From: Marvania coccoides | Taxonomy: Eukaryota > Chlorophyta > Trebouxiophyceae > Chlorellales > Chlorellaceae | Direction of reading: 5' to 3' | DNA length: 64,000 bases | Assembly: GCA_963854735.1 (NCBI GenBank) | Contig: OY978108.1 | Location: 1-64,000 of the forward strand | Shown here: one piece after another, positions 32,993 through 45,263 of the stretch | Position numbering within the stretch: the stretch's first letter is position 1 | How the letters are laid out: every line of letters begins with the position of its first letter | Made by a program: the position numbers and the translations under genes | The notes under the pieces: model-generated | Told to the model about the DNA's origin: nothing | The model's database searches: none | What the model saw: only the letters and a program-made list of their open reading frames with translations

Positions 32993-35335
32993 CTACTTTT
33001 TCCACCGGTTCTGGTTGCCGGCCACCCCTCGCCCTGCGCCGCTCTTGGCAGCGTTGAACTCCTTGGCCTTATCCTTCTTGGACGCCTGCTTCTCCGCCTT
33101 GCTCATCTTGCTCTTTGCCTTGATGGTGGTCTTCTCCACCTCCTTGCGCTTCTCCTCCATCACCTCCATCTTCTCCCGCTCCTCAACATTCTCCTCCATG
33201 AAGAGGTCGTAGTCGCCGTCGTAGTCCTCAATCTTGCCGTTGGCCACCGTCACCACCCGCGTGGCGATGCGCTTCAAAAAGTACCGGTCGTGCGACACCG
33301 CGATCACCGCGCCCTCAAACGCCCTCACCGCCTCCTCCAGTGTCTCTTTAGACGGAATGTCCAGGTGGTTGGTGGGCTCGTCCAACACCAGCAGCGTGCC
33401 CTCTGTCAGCATAAACTTGGCCAGCGCCAGCCGTGCCTTCTCCCCCCCGCTGAGCACCTCAGCCTGCTTCTCCATGGCTGCCCCATTGAACAGCATCTTC
33501 CCAAGCAGCGCCTTCACGTCGTTCAGCTTGGCGTCGGGCGACGCCTGCTGCAACGTCTCCAGCGCGTTCAAACTGGTGTCCAGCGCCTCTGCCTGGTTCT
33601 GCTCAAAGTAGTTGGGGACGATGCCGTAGGGACCCAGCTCAACGGTGCCCTCCTGCGGCTCCTCCCGCCCCATGATCAGCCGCAGCAGCGTGCTCTTACC
33701 CGCGCCATTGGGCCCAATGATGGCCACCCGCTCCCCGCGCTTGATCTCCAGGTTGGCGTCCTGGAAAAGGGTGCGGCCGTGGTAGCCATGGGTCAGCCCC
33801 TCGATCTTCACAGCCACCTGCCCCATGCGCTCAACAGGCGGGAACAGAAACGACCGCGTCTTGGGCACAAACGGCTTCTCAACGAACGTCCCCTCCGCGC
33901 GCAGCTTCTCCAGCGCCTTGTCGGCGGTGGAGGCGCGCCCCGCTCGGGCTCCCGCAGACAGCCGCCGCACAATCTCCTCCTGCCGGTCGATCTCCTTCTG
34001 CTGCTTCTCCCACGCCACCCACTGCTGCGCGGTGCGCTCCTCCTTCTGCTGCAGGTACTCGGTGTAGTTGCCGCGGAAGGTGGTGGCGGTGCCGCGCTCC
34101 GTCTCCACAACCTTGGTGCACAGCGCGTCCAGGAACTGCCGGTCGTGACTCACAATCACCATGGGGACCTCCTGCGTCTTCAGGTACCCCTCCAGCCACT
34201 CAATGGCGTCCACGTCCAGGTGATTGGTGGGCTCATCCAGCAGCAGCAGGTCGGGCTCCTGCAGCAGAATCTTGCCCAGGCACATCCGCATCTGCCACCC
34301 CCCCGAGTAGGAGGCCACCAGGCGGTCGTTGTCATCGGGCTTGAACCCCAGCTCCGGCATCATCTGGTCGATGCGCTTGTCAATCAGCGAAACGTCCAGA
34401 GACTCAGCCGCCTTGTTCACCTCGCTCAGCGCGTCCAACAGCTGCCCCATCTTCTCCATATCGTCGCCGCAGTTTTCCAGCGCCGTCTGGATCTCCTCGG
34501 TGCGGCGCAGGACCTCCATTTGGTCGGCAAACGCGCTGAAAAATTCCTCACGCAGCGTGCGCTTGGGGTCCACGTCAAATTCCTGGTTGAGGTACGCCAT
34601 GCGCATGGTGTCGCGGGACTTGAGCACCTCCCCTGAGTCGGGCACCAGCGCCCCCGTGATGACCTGCAGCTGGGTGGTCTTGCCGGCGCCGTTGACGCCC
34701 ACCAGGCCCACTCGCTCGCCCTTCTTCACGTCCCAGCTCACGTCCCTCAGCACCTGGTGGTTCTTAAAGGTGACCGACACCTGCGATAGTAATTGAACGT
34801 TGTAATGGGAAAATATAGTTGGTAAAATTGCAAAAGGCGTGAAAGTAAAAATTGAAAAATAGCTCGTCCGTGATTCTCGATGTGGGCAGTCTCGCTTTCG
34901 CATGGGGCTGAAACCTCCCCTTGTCTCTGCTCGCAATATTCTCCGTTTTTCTTACGTTTTCCAGGCGGACGCCAGAGCCGACGGAAGAGGTGGAGCCCTT
35001 GGCGGAGGAAGAAGAACCGCCACCCCTGCCGCCGCGCTTGCTCTCAGAGGGCGCTTCGGTGGCGGCGGCGGCCAGCACAGGGGCGGGGCGGCGGCCAATG
35101 GGGAACCTCCGACGGGCAGAGGCCTCCCTGCTGGGTGATAAAGGAGAGGATAAGTACGCGTCAAACACGGTGCATTGTATTGAAATTGCCCAGAATGCAT
35201 GTGTAGACCACATTCATGATCTTTCACAACTTCAAAAGGAACTCACAGCGCAATGCGAGGTGCTAGCCGAAGGATTGGCGAGCTCAAAATGGACAGGGGC
35301 GCGCGCGCCGAGCCGCGAGTCACGTTGTAATGCAT
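32993..35335 (-). CDS. ABCF5: ABC-F ATPase, plastid-targeted (ABCF5-type)
   Basis: Exons 35335-35247, 35127-34956 and 34780-32993 give 682 residues. The spliced N-terminus (MHYNVTRGSARAPLSIL... then Ala/Ser/Arg-rich) reads as a chloroplast transit peptide; the first exon was inferred from matching phase and a GTGAGT donor. Two ABC modules follow: Walker A GVNGAGKTT (~115), signature SGGWQMR (~245), DEPTNHLD (~268); then GPNGAGKST (~443), LSGGEKARLALA (~529), DEPTNHLD (~553). A charged linker joins them, and the tail is Lys-rich. There are no membrane segments. ABC-F proteins act on ribosomes, so a role in organelle translation or ribosome rescue is likely. Confidence 0.9.
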
Positions 35336-35721
35336 TGGTGTTACTCTAATCGCGCAAATGGGCGTTTTGTTTGTCTCCCTGTCACACCAAGAGAGAGAGG
35401 ATTCAAAGTGTTCACTATCAACTCTCAAAGTTGATAGTTTTGCCAACGCAAAGGTGACAAGATGCGTCTATTTTTATTTTATTTTATAGTGCATTTCCTG
35501 GCAGCTCCTTGTCGCTGATAAATTCTTTGGCTAAAAAAATATAAATTTGGCGCCGAGTTTTCTCCCCGAAAGTCGCTCGTTCTGCTCAACAACGGGTGCA
35601 TATATTCCTTACGAATCGTTACGCGTCTATTTACATCATGAATTGGCACGGGAATAAGCGCATTCCGCACAGAAATACGAAATATTTCAAAGTTTTTTAG
35701 AGTTTTTTCTTTCCCTTTTGA
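35336..35721. promoter_or_regulatory. shared divergent promoter region, ABCF5-type / RAP gene
   Basis: 386 bp separate the starts. Contains an inverted pair of ctatcaactctcaaa / tttgagagttgatag type around 35415-35442 and AT-rich sequence. No gene seen. Confidence 0.45.
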
Positions 35722-38400
35722 ATGTTTGCTCCTGTGCTGGTAGGCCCTGAGTACCTTCAACACAGATGCCACCCACGATGTAGCAGCACGCGCTCGACAA
35801 CCCTGGTGCGATGCCTCATCAACTCCCGCCAGTCAACTCCTCCCGCTTCTGCCGTGCCGAAACTACACAGCAAGCCCACAACCACAGACCTCCAGCGTGC
35901 CAGCGAGCCGCTCAAGGAGCTGACGCGCGCCATCATGGCCTCTGAGAACCCTTCAGACCTGCTGGAATTGATTAAAGCTAATCACCGCTCAGCCAACGCT
36001 CGCCACCTCAGCGCGACGCTGCTGCGCCTGGGCAAGCTAGTGGGTTGGAGGAACCCCGCTGGCATCGCTGAACTGCACACAGACCCTGTTTTCTGTTGGA
36101 TTGTCGACACTTTGGCGCACCGAGAAGAGGAACAGCCGTGGGCAACAATCAGCGTCGCAAACGTGCTCGCCGCCTGCGCCACCTTCTGGCCCGACGGGGC
36201 GCAGCCGAATGAGGCGCTGCTGGCGCGCGCCACGGCGGAGCTGGCCCGCCCTGAGCGGGTGTTTACTGTGAACAACGTGACCGCCATTCTTGACGGTCTT
36301 GTCAAGCTTGGGAGAGCCGACCTGGCGCGACCCTTTGTGCATCGGCTGGAGCAGGCATTTGCGGGGCCAGAGACAGAAGCGCACGGGGAAGAAGACGACC
36401 CCTCGCGGTTGCAGCGGCTGGCAGACATCCGGCTTTCCAGCTATACCGACAGGGGGCTGGGGCTGCTGGCGTGGGGACTGACGTCGCTGGAGTGCAGCGC
36501 AGACACCGCTGGCGCGGTCCTGGACGCCGTCTGCGCCAAGGGTCCTTGGAACCTCTCCGTTTACTGCCTATCTCATGTAGTGCGACTGGTGGCATTGCGC
36601 GGCAGCCAGCAGGCCGCACGGCGAGCTGTGGAGGTGGTGGCACGCTTGGTGGTAAAGCTACAGCTCCGTGAAGAGTACGACGCCAGCCACGTGCGAGACC
36701 TGGTGCAGCTGGTGCTTGCGTACGCTAAAGCGATGCAAAAGGCGGCAGCAGGGCGGTACAGCGAGGAAGAGGCCGCCATGCCGCGATTTAACAGCGCCTC
36801 AGACCGTGATACTGCCGTCTTGGGGCTCATGAGGGGCGACAACGGCGTTCGCAGGGCGCTGTTCAAGATTCTTGACGCCATCGCTCCTTGGAGTCCTCGC
36901 CTGGGGGAGATCCAGGTATGCAGCGTGCTGCAGGCCCTGTCGCTGATTAAGATCACCCGCCACAAGATCCTGCCGCGCCTGGCGACCCGCGCCGGAGGGC
37001 TCACGCCCACCGCCAGCGCACGCAGCGTCAGTTTGTTTTTGTTCTACCTGTCGCGGCTGCAGTGGGACATCCCGGAGATGGTGGACGCAGGGGCGTCCCG
37101 CATGCTCGACATTCTTCGCAGCAGCAGCGGTTCGCTGAAGAGTTACGGCCTGCAGCTGACGTTGTTTTCTTTTGCGGTGATGGATTGCTACAGGCGCCCA
37201 GCGGTGCAGGCGCTGCTGCCTGAGCTGCTGGGGGAGCTAGACGCTCACCTGCCGTCCATGCCCCCCAACTACCTGCCCGTGCTGGCGTGGTCTCTCATGC
37301 TGGCAAAGGGGCGGCCGGGGGAAGAGGCGCCGGCCACTGGGGCCATTCTAGAGGCGCTTCGCAAGTGCCGAGGGGCCATGGTGCGCGTTTCCAGCGAGAT
37401 CACTGGTGCCTACCTGCCCATGGTGCACCACATCGACCTGGCCATCCGTGTAGAGTGTCCAGACCTGGGTGAGAGAGTCGCTTCATTATTGCGTGCATTG
37501 AATGCTATCTATGTTTGTTGTCTTTAGATAAACCGATTAATTTACGAGTGCGATTGCGATTGCACTTTACATCAAACACCTAGTTTCCATGCAATTATTT
37601 GACTACCGGGTTTCCCTGCTTTAAATTCTTTAGGAATGGACCTGCCTGCCGACTCCTCCTCGTTCCTCAGCGCTCTCTACGCCTCGGGCCGCCTGCGCGG
37701 CATGGCCAGCGCGGAGTGGGACGCCCAGGGCGACTCGCTAGACGGCGAGGGGGCGCCAGGCAAGCGGCTGGTGTCGCAGCGGCAGGTGTGTGCGGCAGCG
37801 AGAAAGCTCTCCCCTGGCTGGCAATTCGAGCTGTGGGACCCCAGCCTGGGGTACTCCCTGGACGTGGCGCTGCCCAGCGCTAGGCTGGCGATCGAGGTCG
37901 ACGGCCCTTCGCATTTTTCTGCAAACACGCTTCGCCCGCTGGGTCACACCGTGCTGAAGCGGCGGCTGCTGGAGCAGATGGGGTGGCAGGTGGTGAGCGT
38001 GCCTCTGTTCAGCTGGGACTTGGAGTGGGGCGAGGGGCGGCGTGTGAAGGAGCTGAGGGGGAGGCTGGAGGAAGCTGGCGTTGACATTGAGGCGCTGCGG
38101 GAGATGGAGAGGAGCAGAGAGGAGGCTGCTGCGCGTTTAGAAGCAGAGAGTAGCAGCAGCATTGCCGTTGAAAACACGCGGCAGCAGCAGCAGCAGCAGC
38201 AAGACGCGAGTGCTAGTGGAGAGTCCTTCGAGGCCAGTGCATCTGTGTGCAGCCTTGATGCCGAAGAGGTGGAGCAGCGGGCGCAGCGCCTCGACTTTAT
38301 TCAGGTGCGGCAGAAGAAGCTGTCGATGGCGCAGCTGGTGAGGAAGAAGGCAGCGCGCAGTGCAACCCAGAGCAAGGCACCACTGCCAGAAGCGGAGTGA
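35722..38400 (+). CDS. RAP-domain organelle RNA-metabolism protein
   Basis: Exons 35722-37468 and 37634-38400 give 837 residues. A ~60-residue Ser/Thr/Arg-rich presequence suggests organelle import. Residues ~60-580 form an array of degenerate helical repeats (e.g. ATISVANVLAACATF, LSSYTDRGLGLLAWGLTSL, YGLQLTLFSFAVMD), as in OPR or FASTK-like RNA-binding solenoids. The RAP domain at ~640-705 includes LAIEVDGPSHF, GHTVLKRRLLEQMGWQVVSVPLFSW. A charged, Gln-rich tail follows. By family it probably stabilises, processes or helps translate a specific organellar transcript; the target cannot be read from the sequence. Confidence 0.85.
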
Positions 38401-38812
38401 TGAGAAGAAGGAATGGTGGAGGAGGAATAAAATGAAATGAATCCCTTGATACCTGACTGGTGTTCATTAGTATGTTCATGGGCGCCCCACTGCTATGTTT
38501 TATAGTATATATGATGCAAAGTACTGGGCATGTGAAATTAACAGGAGAAAGCGAGGTTAAAATAACTATTACCGTAGAAAGACTCTTTGAAATGACTCGC
38601 AATTCTCAAGATATGTATTCGCCAATGACTTTGCTCCATTGCGCCGTCTTGAGCCAATGAAACCGGCGTACAGTGCAGCAAAAGACAACGCATCGCCCAA
38701 CAACAATAGTGGAAGAAAAGAGTTGATGACACAACCGCAGGTGATATTCCAACATACGAAATCCAAACGTCCAAGTTATACACTGTGTGAATGGAATCTT
38801 GAGGGTGCAGCT
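38401..38812. other. convergent 3' flanks of RAP and PAN genes
   Basis: AT-rich; an AATAAA lies ~25 bp after the RAP gene stop. No gene. Confidence 0.6.
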
Positions 38813-39442
38813 CTAGGTACACTTGTAAACGCCGCAATAGGCGCCCTTCCGGTAACGCAGGTTGCTCGGGGTGTTGTCCGAATACCGAACGCAGGAGTGG
38901 CGAACGAGGAAGGGGGTCACTCGTAATGTGTCAAGGGTGTAGCTATAGCACAAGTCGTCTTCTATGCATTTCTGCCGGCAGGCAGTCCGGGACTTGACGC
39001 GCTGGTAGTACTTCCCCCGGTACCCGCTCAGTGAACACCTGCGACGGCGGAGGCCGGTTGGCATTATTGTGCGGTGCATTTGGTGTGCTGTAAATCCCCA
39101 GAGCGATCCTGCGGCTCGATCTTCCAGGGGCACTCCGAGGGGGTATTGAAATGTCTTTGGGTCTTGACTGTAAAAATATGCAATTTTGTATGAAGCAACG
39201 TAGCTCTGTCGTTTTGAAGGCGTGATGTAGCCCAATGAACTTACATTTTATTCTTGTCGACAACGTAGGAGCAAGCGCCAATGAAACTTAAATACAAAGA
39301 GATTTAATGCCAGGAACCACGATTTTCGGGCGTTGTGATGACGGAATTTTGGCCTTACGATTATGCACAGGGTCGAAAGGAACAGAAGCGCGTAATGGTA
39401 TTCAAATCGTGGTAAGCTGGCCTTAAGCCAAGCAGCTGCCAT
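38813..39442 (-). CDS. small secreted PAN/Apple-like cysteine-rich protein
   Basis: Proposed exons 39442-39369, 39286-39245 and 39167-38813 give 156 residues. The last exon is firm: SGYRGKYYQRVKSRTACRQKCIEDDLCYSYTLDT...HSCVRYSDN...GAYCGVYKCT has the spaced Cys of a PAN/Apple-like adhesion module. The upstream exons are less sure; they were chosen because the phases fit, though the first donor is a weak GTGCAT. They give a signal-peptide-like start (MAAAWLKA...YALLFLSTLFIGACS). Such domains bind proteins or carbohydrates outside the cell. No other domain is present. Confidence 0.5.
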
Positions 39443-39780
39443 ATCCTTCCAGGTTTCAGCACTCGATGCGCATACTGCAACTCTCACCGGGACGTGGGGG
39501 GTGGGGGGTGGCGGCTTAATTATTTATCCCCAAAGTGCCCAGTAGAACATATTGGCGCCGCCTCATTCCAAACGATCGTTTCATAGATAGATTTGATGGT
39601 AGGTGCTCTCTGGGCAGGCTTTCTTGCGCAATTCTTGATATAAAATAAATCCAACGCCAACAAGCACCCACTGAGAGCTGAATTAATCTCATCGCCCCAT
39701 TATGTTCACATTTCACTTTAAAAGAAAAATCCCAAGCAAAGACAATAAAATGCTGCAAGCTTCCACTTTCAATTCATTTG
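39443..39780. other. short intergenic region
   Basis: 5' flank of the PAN gene and 3' flank of NOPCHAP1 (both minus strand). Includes a ggggggtgggg run near 39497. No gene seen. Confidence 0.55.
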
Positions 39781-40502
39781 CTATTCGATTTCTTTAATGC
39801 CGGGGTGTCGCTGCTTTTTTCGTCGCCCTGTGTTGCTCTTCAGCTGATGCTGCTGCGCCTCATCCAGCTCGATGACGCTGTGCTGCTGTTCCCCTATCTC
39901 TCCACCACCGGCGTCTTCATCAATGTCACTGTCACTGTCACTGTCATCATCGTCATCATTATAGGTTTCCACCACCACTCCCTCGCTCACTAATGCCCGC
40001 TCGGCAGCAGCCACAGCGTCGTCGCTCTTCAGCTCAAACAGCCCGCACGCCAAATCCAACTCCACCACAGGGCCTTCGGTTCCCTCCCTGCATGTTTTCA
40101 GTGATGGCGAAAGTCGGCAAAAATGCTACGGATTTCTCAATGCATAAGAATTCATTAAAAAAAAAATCACGTGTCACTCACGGTGGCTCCTCGAAGCCTG
40201 GTGCTCCACCCGCCTCCCCCGATAGGAGGTCCCGATTGGCTTGGTCCATCTGCGGCAGAAAGGCCTGCAGCCTGCCCAGCAGGCTGCTGCTTGGCGGCGG
40301 GGCAGTGATGACAGGCTTGCTAGGTTGTCGAGGATGTCGCAGCAGCAATTTTTGTTCTGCACGGATGCAAAATGGTGTAAATTGCACGTCCAAGGGCAAA
40401 GGCAGCCGCTGCAGCACGCAACATACCTAGAGTTGATTGAGCAGGAATTTCGAGCACTTCTCGCTTGGGCTCCGCCCGTTTCTGCGCCTTATTCGGGTCC
40501 AT
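39781..40502 (-). CDS. NOPCHAP1: NOPCHAP1-like box C/D snoRNP assembly chaperone
   Basis: Exons 40502-40427, 40356-40182 and 40087-39781 give 185 residues, close to the human protein in length. The diagnostic segment SSSLLGRLQAFLPQMDQANRDLL matches the conserved DRLQAFLPQM-QAN core, followed by VVELDLACGLFELKS and an acidic DDDDDSDSDSDIDEDA stretch before a basic C-terminus (GRRKKQR). NOPCHAP1 bridges NOP58 and the R2TP/AAA+ chaperones during snoRNP assembly, so the protein is likely nuclear. It is head-to-head with the mTERF gene, with 198 bp between starts. Confidence 0.82.
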
Positions 40503-40700
40503 TGCGCTGTTACTGAATTTTTAAGATTTATTTTGAAATGAATTGTGTGCAAACCGGTTCAACTTTAATTTTTTTTTGAGCGCGGCTGTCTGACGTTTTA
40601 TCGAGGTGCAAAGCTATTTTTTTATTACTCAACTGTTATCGCGTTCGCAAACAGAAATCAGGGCCGCGAACAGAGACTTAATACCCGGACCCTTTGAGAA

Positions 40701-42515
40701 ATGGCTCTCCTCAACATCTGCCGCAGAGGTCGGACGAGTTGGCAGCATGCCCTCCGAGCCGCATCCTCGTTGCATCTTACAGACGGATCTACGGCCATCC
40801 GTGCCCCCTGGTCAGCCCAACCCCAATGGTTCCACTCCAGCAGCGCCACGGCCGTTCCCGCCGCCGCTGATGATGCTGCTGCTCCCAAACCGCCCCCAAA
40901 GCGGAGGGTGGACACGGAGGAGGTCATGAACACCGCGGAGCGTATCTTCAACTCGAGCATGGATGCCCAGCCTGCCAGCAGCAACGAGGCACCAGGCGGC
41001 GCTGGCACTGGCGATAATGTTTCCCCTGAAATGGTGGAGGAGCATGCAAGCAGGGTGGCGTACACGCAGCGAAAGCGGGAGAAGAATCCGCCCAAGCAGA
41101 TGCTGGTGAGATGATTTTTTGCTGCCTTTTATTCATACTTTAATTTCCGGCACACTCACCTTCCCTCTTTTTTCCCAATCGCATCTTTTCAGACGATAGA
41201 GGAGTGGCTGGGGCGCAACCACGGCGCGCTGCAGCCCTTTATTGCGTTTCTGCGGAGCCACGGCGTGCCGGAGGAGCGCGAACCCCTCATCGTGTCCTCC
41301 CTCTTCAAGTCTGGATTCAGGGGGCGCCACGTCATGCTCAACAGGAGTCCCAAGCCCGTAGGCGACGACCACGAAACCGATGGCGCTGCATCACATAGCC
41401 AGCCCCCCAAACCCACCTACGAAGAGACCCTTGAGGCGTGGAATGAGGCACTGGCGCATGAAGACATTGGGCTGTCGGGGGAGGACCTGCTGCGCGGGCG
41501 GTGGAACGCCATGCTGTCGCGCACCCCCGAAAACCTGTCTGCCACGCTGGCGCTGCTGCGTGCTGCGATTCCTGACGAGCAGCAGCTGCGGGCGATTGTC
41601 GCCAACGCGCCCCGCCTGCTGGGCAATACGCCTGAGTCGCTGCAGAACAGGCTGATCCAGCTGCAGATGGCGACAGAGGGGGAGCTGCAGCAGCTGCTGG
41701 CCGCCGCGCCCCGCATTCTGGAGACCCCCATGGACTCAATTCTGTCCAACCTGCGGCTGCTGCGGTTGCACTCTGCCACGGCCAGCGGGTTCAGAGGGCT
41801 CATCGCGTCGCGCCCAAACATTATTTGCAACCGCCCCCACCAGCTGCAGGACCGGGTGGGCTCCATCGTTGGCGAGCTGGGCGCGGTGCTGCCTCAGGGC
41901 GTTGCCGCTGTCGAGATCCTGAAACAGAAGCCGCAGCTGCTGCTGTCGCGTGCGTCCTGGCTGGTGCAGCGCTGGAAGGCGCTGGAAGCGGCCGCAATAA
42001 GCGTTCCATCTTGGGCAGAGGAGCTGGACGGGGTGGTGTTCGCGGCAGCTGCATATAAGCCACCACTGCGGGAGCAGGATTTGGAGGGAGCAATGCCGGA
42101 ATGGGCAGACGTCGAGGGGAAAGACCCCAGTGAGGTTGGCATCAATCTCGCTGCTGAAGAAGAGGCGGCGGAGCGGCGAGAGCGGCAACAGCACCGGGAG
42201 AGCCGAGAGGAGGCGCACGGGCGGCGGGCGTACGCTGCGCTGGCTGAGGCGCTGTGGGCGCGGGAGAGGCGCTTCCAGCGGCTGGTGTACTTGATCCAGG
42301 AGCTTCCCGAGCAGGCGGGCCGCGTGTCCCTGATTTCCACGCTGACCGTGCGCCTTGATAGATTCCAGCGGCGCTTCCCAGAGTTTGAGGACTGGCGAGC
42401 GCATCAGGAGGTCATGCACAGGCAGGACAAGGGAGAGGATGGGTCAGAGGCAGCGGATGAAGCTGCAGCAGAGCTCATGCAGCAGCCGTCTGCAGAACAG
42501 CAGCAACAGCAGTAG
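40701..42515 (+). CDS. mTERF-like organellar protein
   Basis: Exons 40701-41105 and 41193-42515 give 575 residues. The first ~60 residues are an Arg/Ser/Ala-rich presequence. Residues ~240-390 hold repeats with the mTERF pattern of Pro-x-[LI][LI] after a helix: NAPRLLGNTPESLQNRL, AAPRILETPMDSILSNL, RPNIICNRPHQLQDRV and KPQLLLSRASWLVQRW. mTERFs bind organellar DNA or RNA in transcription termination, splicing or translation. The rest is charged helix (Glu/Arg-rich, ~420-500) and a Gln-rich end. The number of units is lower than in typical mTERFs. Confidence 0.75.
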
Positions 42516-42754
42516 TATATTCTTTGTATTTCTTGGAGAGGATTTTTTCATTTTTTTTTTCTGCGCATGTACAGGCAACAAGAGTAACGTGCGCCGAATT
42601 GTTTTCAAGCCATATGCCTGTATGAGCATGCTAGACTTTAAAAGAAAAGAATTGATTTCTGGTTCGTTCAAAGTTCGTTCAAAATATAAAAAATAACCGC
42701 CTAAATTTTATTTTATTTAAGCCCTTTCCTTTTTCGCCACCAAAACCGCACCCA

Positions 42755-44893
42755 TCACCCGCTCTTCCGCTTCTCCGCCCTCCGCGCCCCGCTCTCCAAT
42801 GTCTTCTTCCGCAGCCGCACCGCCCGCGGCGTCACCTCGATCAGCTCGTCAGCCGCCACGTACCCGATGGCCTCCTCCAGCGTCATCACCCGCGCCGGCT
42901 GCAGGTAAACCTTCTCCTCGCTCCCCGTGTTGCGCACGTTGGTGAGCTTCTTCTCCCGCACTGGATTCACCTCAAGGTCGCCCCCTCGCGCGCTCTCCCC
43001 CACCACCATGCCCTCGTAAACCTCGGACCCGGGGTCCACAAACAAAACGCCGCGAGCGTCCAGAGCCCCGAGCGCGTGCAGCGTCGATTTTCCGCCGCCC
43101 ACCGCCACCAGCGCGCCCTTCCGCACGCGGTCCAGCGGCCCTCTGTGCTCGCCGTACTGCGAAAACGCGCGGTGCAGGATGCCAGACCCCCGCGTGAGCG
43201 ACTGGAACAGCGACCGGAAGCCGATGAGGCCTCGAGCAGGGGCCTCAAACACCAGGCGCTGCCGCCCCTCTGCTGCCGCCGCCGGCCCCATCTCCAGCAG
43301 CTCTCCTTTTCTGAGGGTCACCGCCTCGATGACATCCCCCGCGTTGGCCTCGTCCACCTCGCACACCAGCTCCTCCAGCGGCTCCTGCACGCGCCCCCCG
43401 TCAACGCCTGGCCTCAACAGCACTTTAGGCGGAGAAATGCTGAGCTCGTACCCTTCCAGCCGCATGCTCTCAATGAGTAGACCCAGCTGCAGCTCCCCGC
43501 GGGCTTGCACTTCGAACGCCTCCCCGCCGCCGCCCTCCACCGCAGTCACACAAAGGGACGGGTTCACCTCCGCTTCAGCGACCAGCCGCTCTCCAATCTT
43601 GCTGCCAGTTAGCTGGTTGCCGTCTCGTCCCGCCAGCGGCGACGTATTGGGCGAAAACACCATGGACAGCGTGGGGGGGTCCACTTTACCGGGAGACAGC
43701 CCTGCAACCACTTCCGCCCCCGCAATCGTATCTGCCACGCCCGCGCCGCCCACACCAGCCACCGAAATCAGGTCCCCCGCTGCCGCGCTGGCCATCTCCA
43801 CGGTGGCGGTGTGCGCGCGCTTGAATATGCGAGTGATTTTAAAGCCTTCCTGGTGGCCGCCGTCCACGTGAGTTATTACCTTCACTCGGTCGCCCACGCT
43901 GATGCTGCCAGAGGCAATGCGCCCCGTAGCAATCCTACCGAGGAAGGGGTCGCGCCCCGTCATGGCCACCAGCATCGAAAAAGGCACGGCAGGGTCGGCA
44001 GCGGGACGGGGCACGTGGTCCCTGATTGCACGCAGCAGCGGAGCCATGCCCTCCTTTTTCGCTGCCTCCAGCTCCTCGGGGTTGCGCGGCAGGGTCTCGG
44101 ACGCCCACCCATCCCGGGCCGAGGCGTACAGCGTCGGGAAATCGAGCTGCTCGTCTGTGGCGCCGAGCGCTGCAAAAGTGTCGAACACGGCGCTCTCACA
44201 CTCCCCGCACCGCTCTTCCGTGGCGCCTGGACGATCCACCTTGTTCATGACTACCACTGGGTGCAGCCCCCTGCCTAATGCTTTGCCCAGCACGTACTTG
44301 GTTTGGCTCATTGGCCCTTCTGAGGCGTCCACCAGCAGCAGGGCGCCGTCCACCAGCCCCAGCGCGCGTTCCACCTCCGCCCCAAAGTCAGCGTGACCTG
44401 CGGAAAATAAAACGGGGGTGGGGGAAATGTAATAAAAGATGACACCGAGCAAAGGCATAGTATTTTACCAAAAAAATACCAATTATTTAAAAAAAACAAT
44501 TACCACGCTGCTTCGTGTTTTGTTACCTGGTGTGTCCACGATGTTGAAATTGAGCCCGTCAAACGCAAAGCTGGTGTACTTTGCGGAGATGGTGATGCCC
44601 CTCTCCCTCTCAAAGTCGCTGCTGTCCATCACACGGTCGCTGGTCACAGCGGCGCCGCAAGAGGTCAGCAGGCGGTCGATGAGGGTGGTCTTGCCGTGGT
44701 CGACGTGCGCGATGATGGCCACGTTGCGAATGTCCTCAGGCGGGGGAGAAGTGAGCAGCGCGGCAGAGGCGACGAACCGAAGCTGAGCGGCGGCGCCACA
44801 AGTGGCCCAAGGCTGTTCGTGAAGAGCGGCGCATCGCAGCGGCGTGAGCGCGCCCAAGAGGCTGCTCACAAGCTGCCCTGATGCTCTCCGCAT
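42755..44893 (-). CDS. TYPA: TypA/BipA translational GTPase, organellar
   Basis: Exons 44893-44527 and 44397-42755 give 669 residues; the intron falls inside the G3 motif (DTPG/HADFG). An N-terminal presequence of ~45 residues precedes the GTPase: AHVDHGKTT (62-70), ERGITI (97-102), DTPG-HADF (~120-126) and NKVDRPGA (~173). Domains II, III and V follow, with the TypA-specific C-terminus ([62 protein letters not shown]). TypA binds bacterial-type ribosomes and supports translation or 50S assembly under stress. Plastid versus mitochondrial location is unresolved. Confidence 0.93.
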
Positions 44894-45263
44894 TCAATTT
44901 TGCGGGGAACTCTACTTGAATTGGGGAAAAAATTGTTTGATTCTGCACAAAAGTTGAGATGTATTCGCTACACGAGTCGCGATCTTAGTTTCCCAATCAC
45001 CCAACTGCTAAATCTCTGAATATTTTGCGATTCAATCAATATTAAAATGGTGACTGCATCGCAAAGGCAGCCGCCATTGCATTCAATTTTCAAACACACT
45101 TTTCTTTCACACCTCTTCGCTCTTCTCTGCTCATCAGTTTCAGTTTTCAAGTCATTTACAACGGGCCCAAAGAGCTCATGGGTGATGCAGTGCAATCAGC
45201 GCTCCAGGGAGCACTGCCGATTAATTGTCATTATCAAAATTGCCCGTTGCCACCGACAACGAA
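44894..45263. other. TypA promoter and FKBP 3' flank
   Basis: Both neighbours are on the minus strand. AT-rich; no gene seen. Confidence 0.6.

Noticed and set aside
32765..34636. A 623-residue plus-strand frame
   Set aside because: It is antisense to the ABC-F gene, whose Walker and signature motifs identify the real strand.
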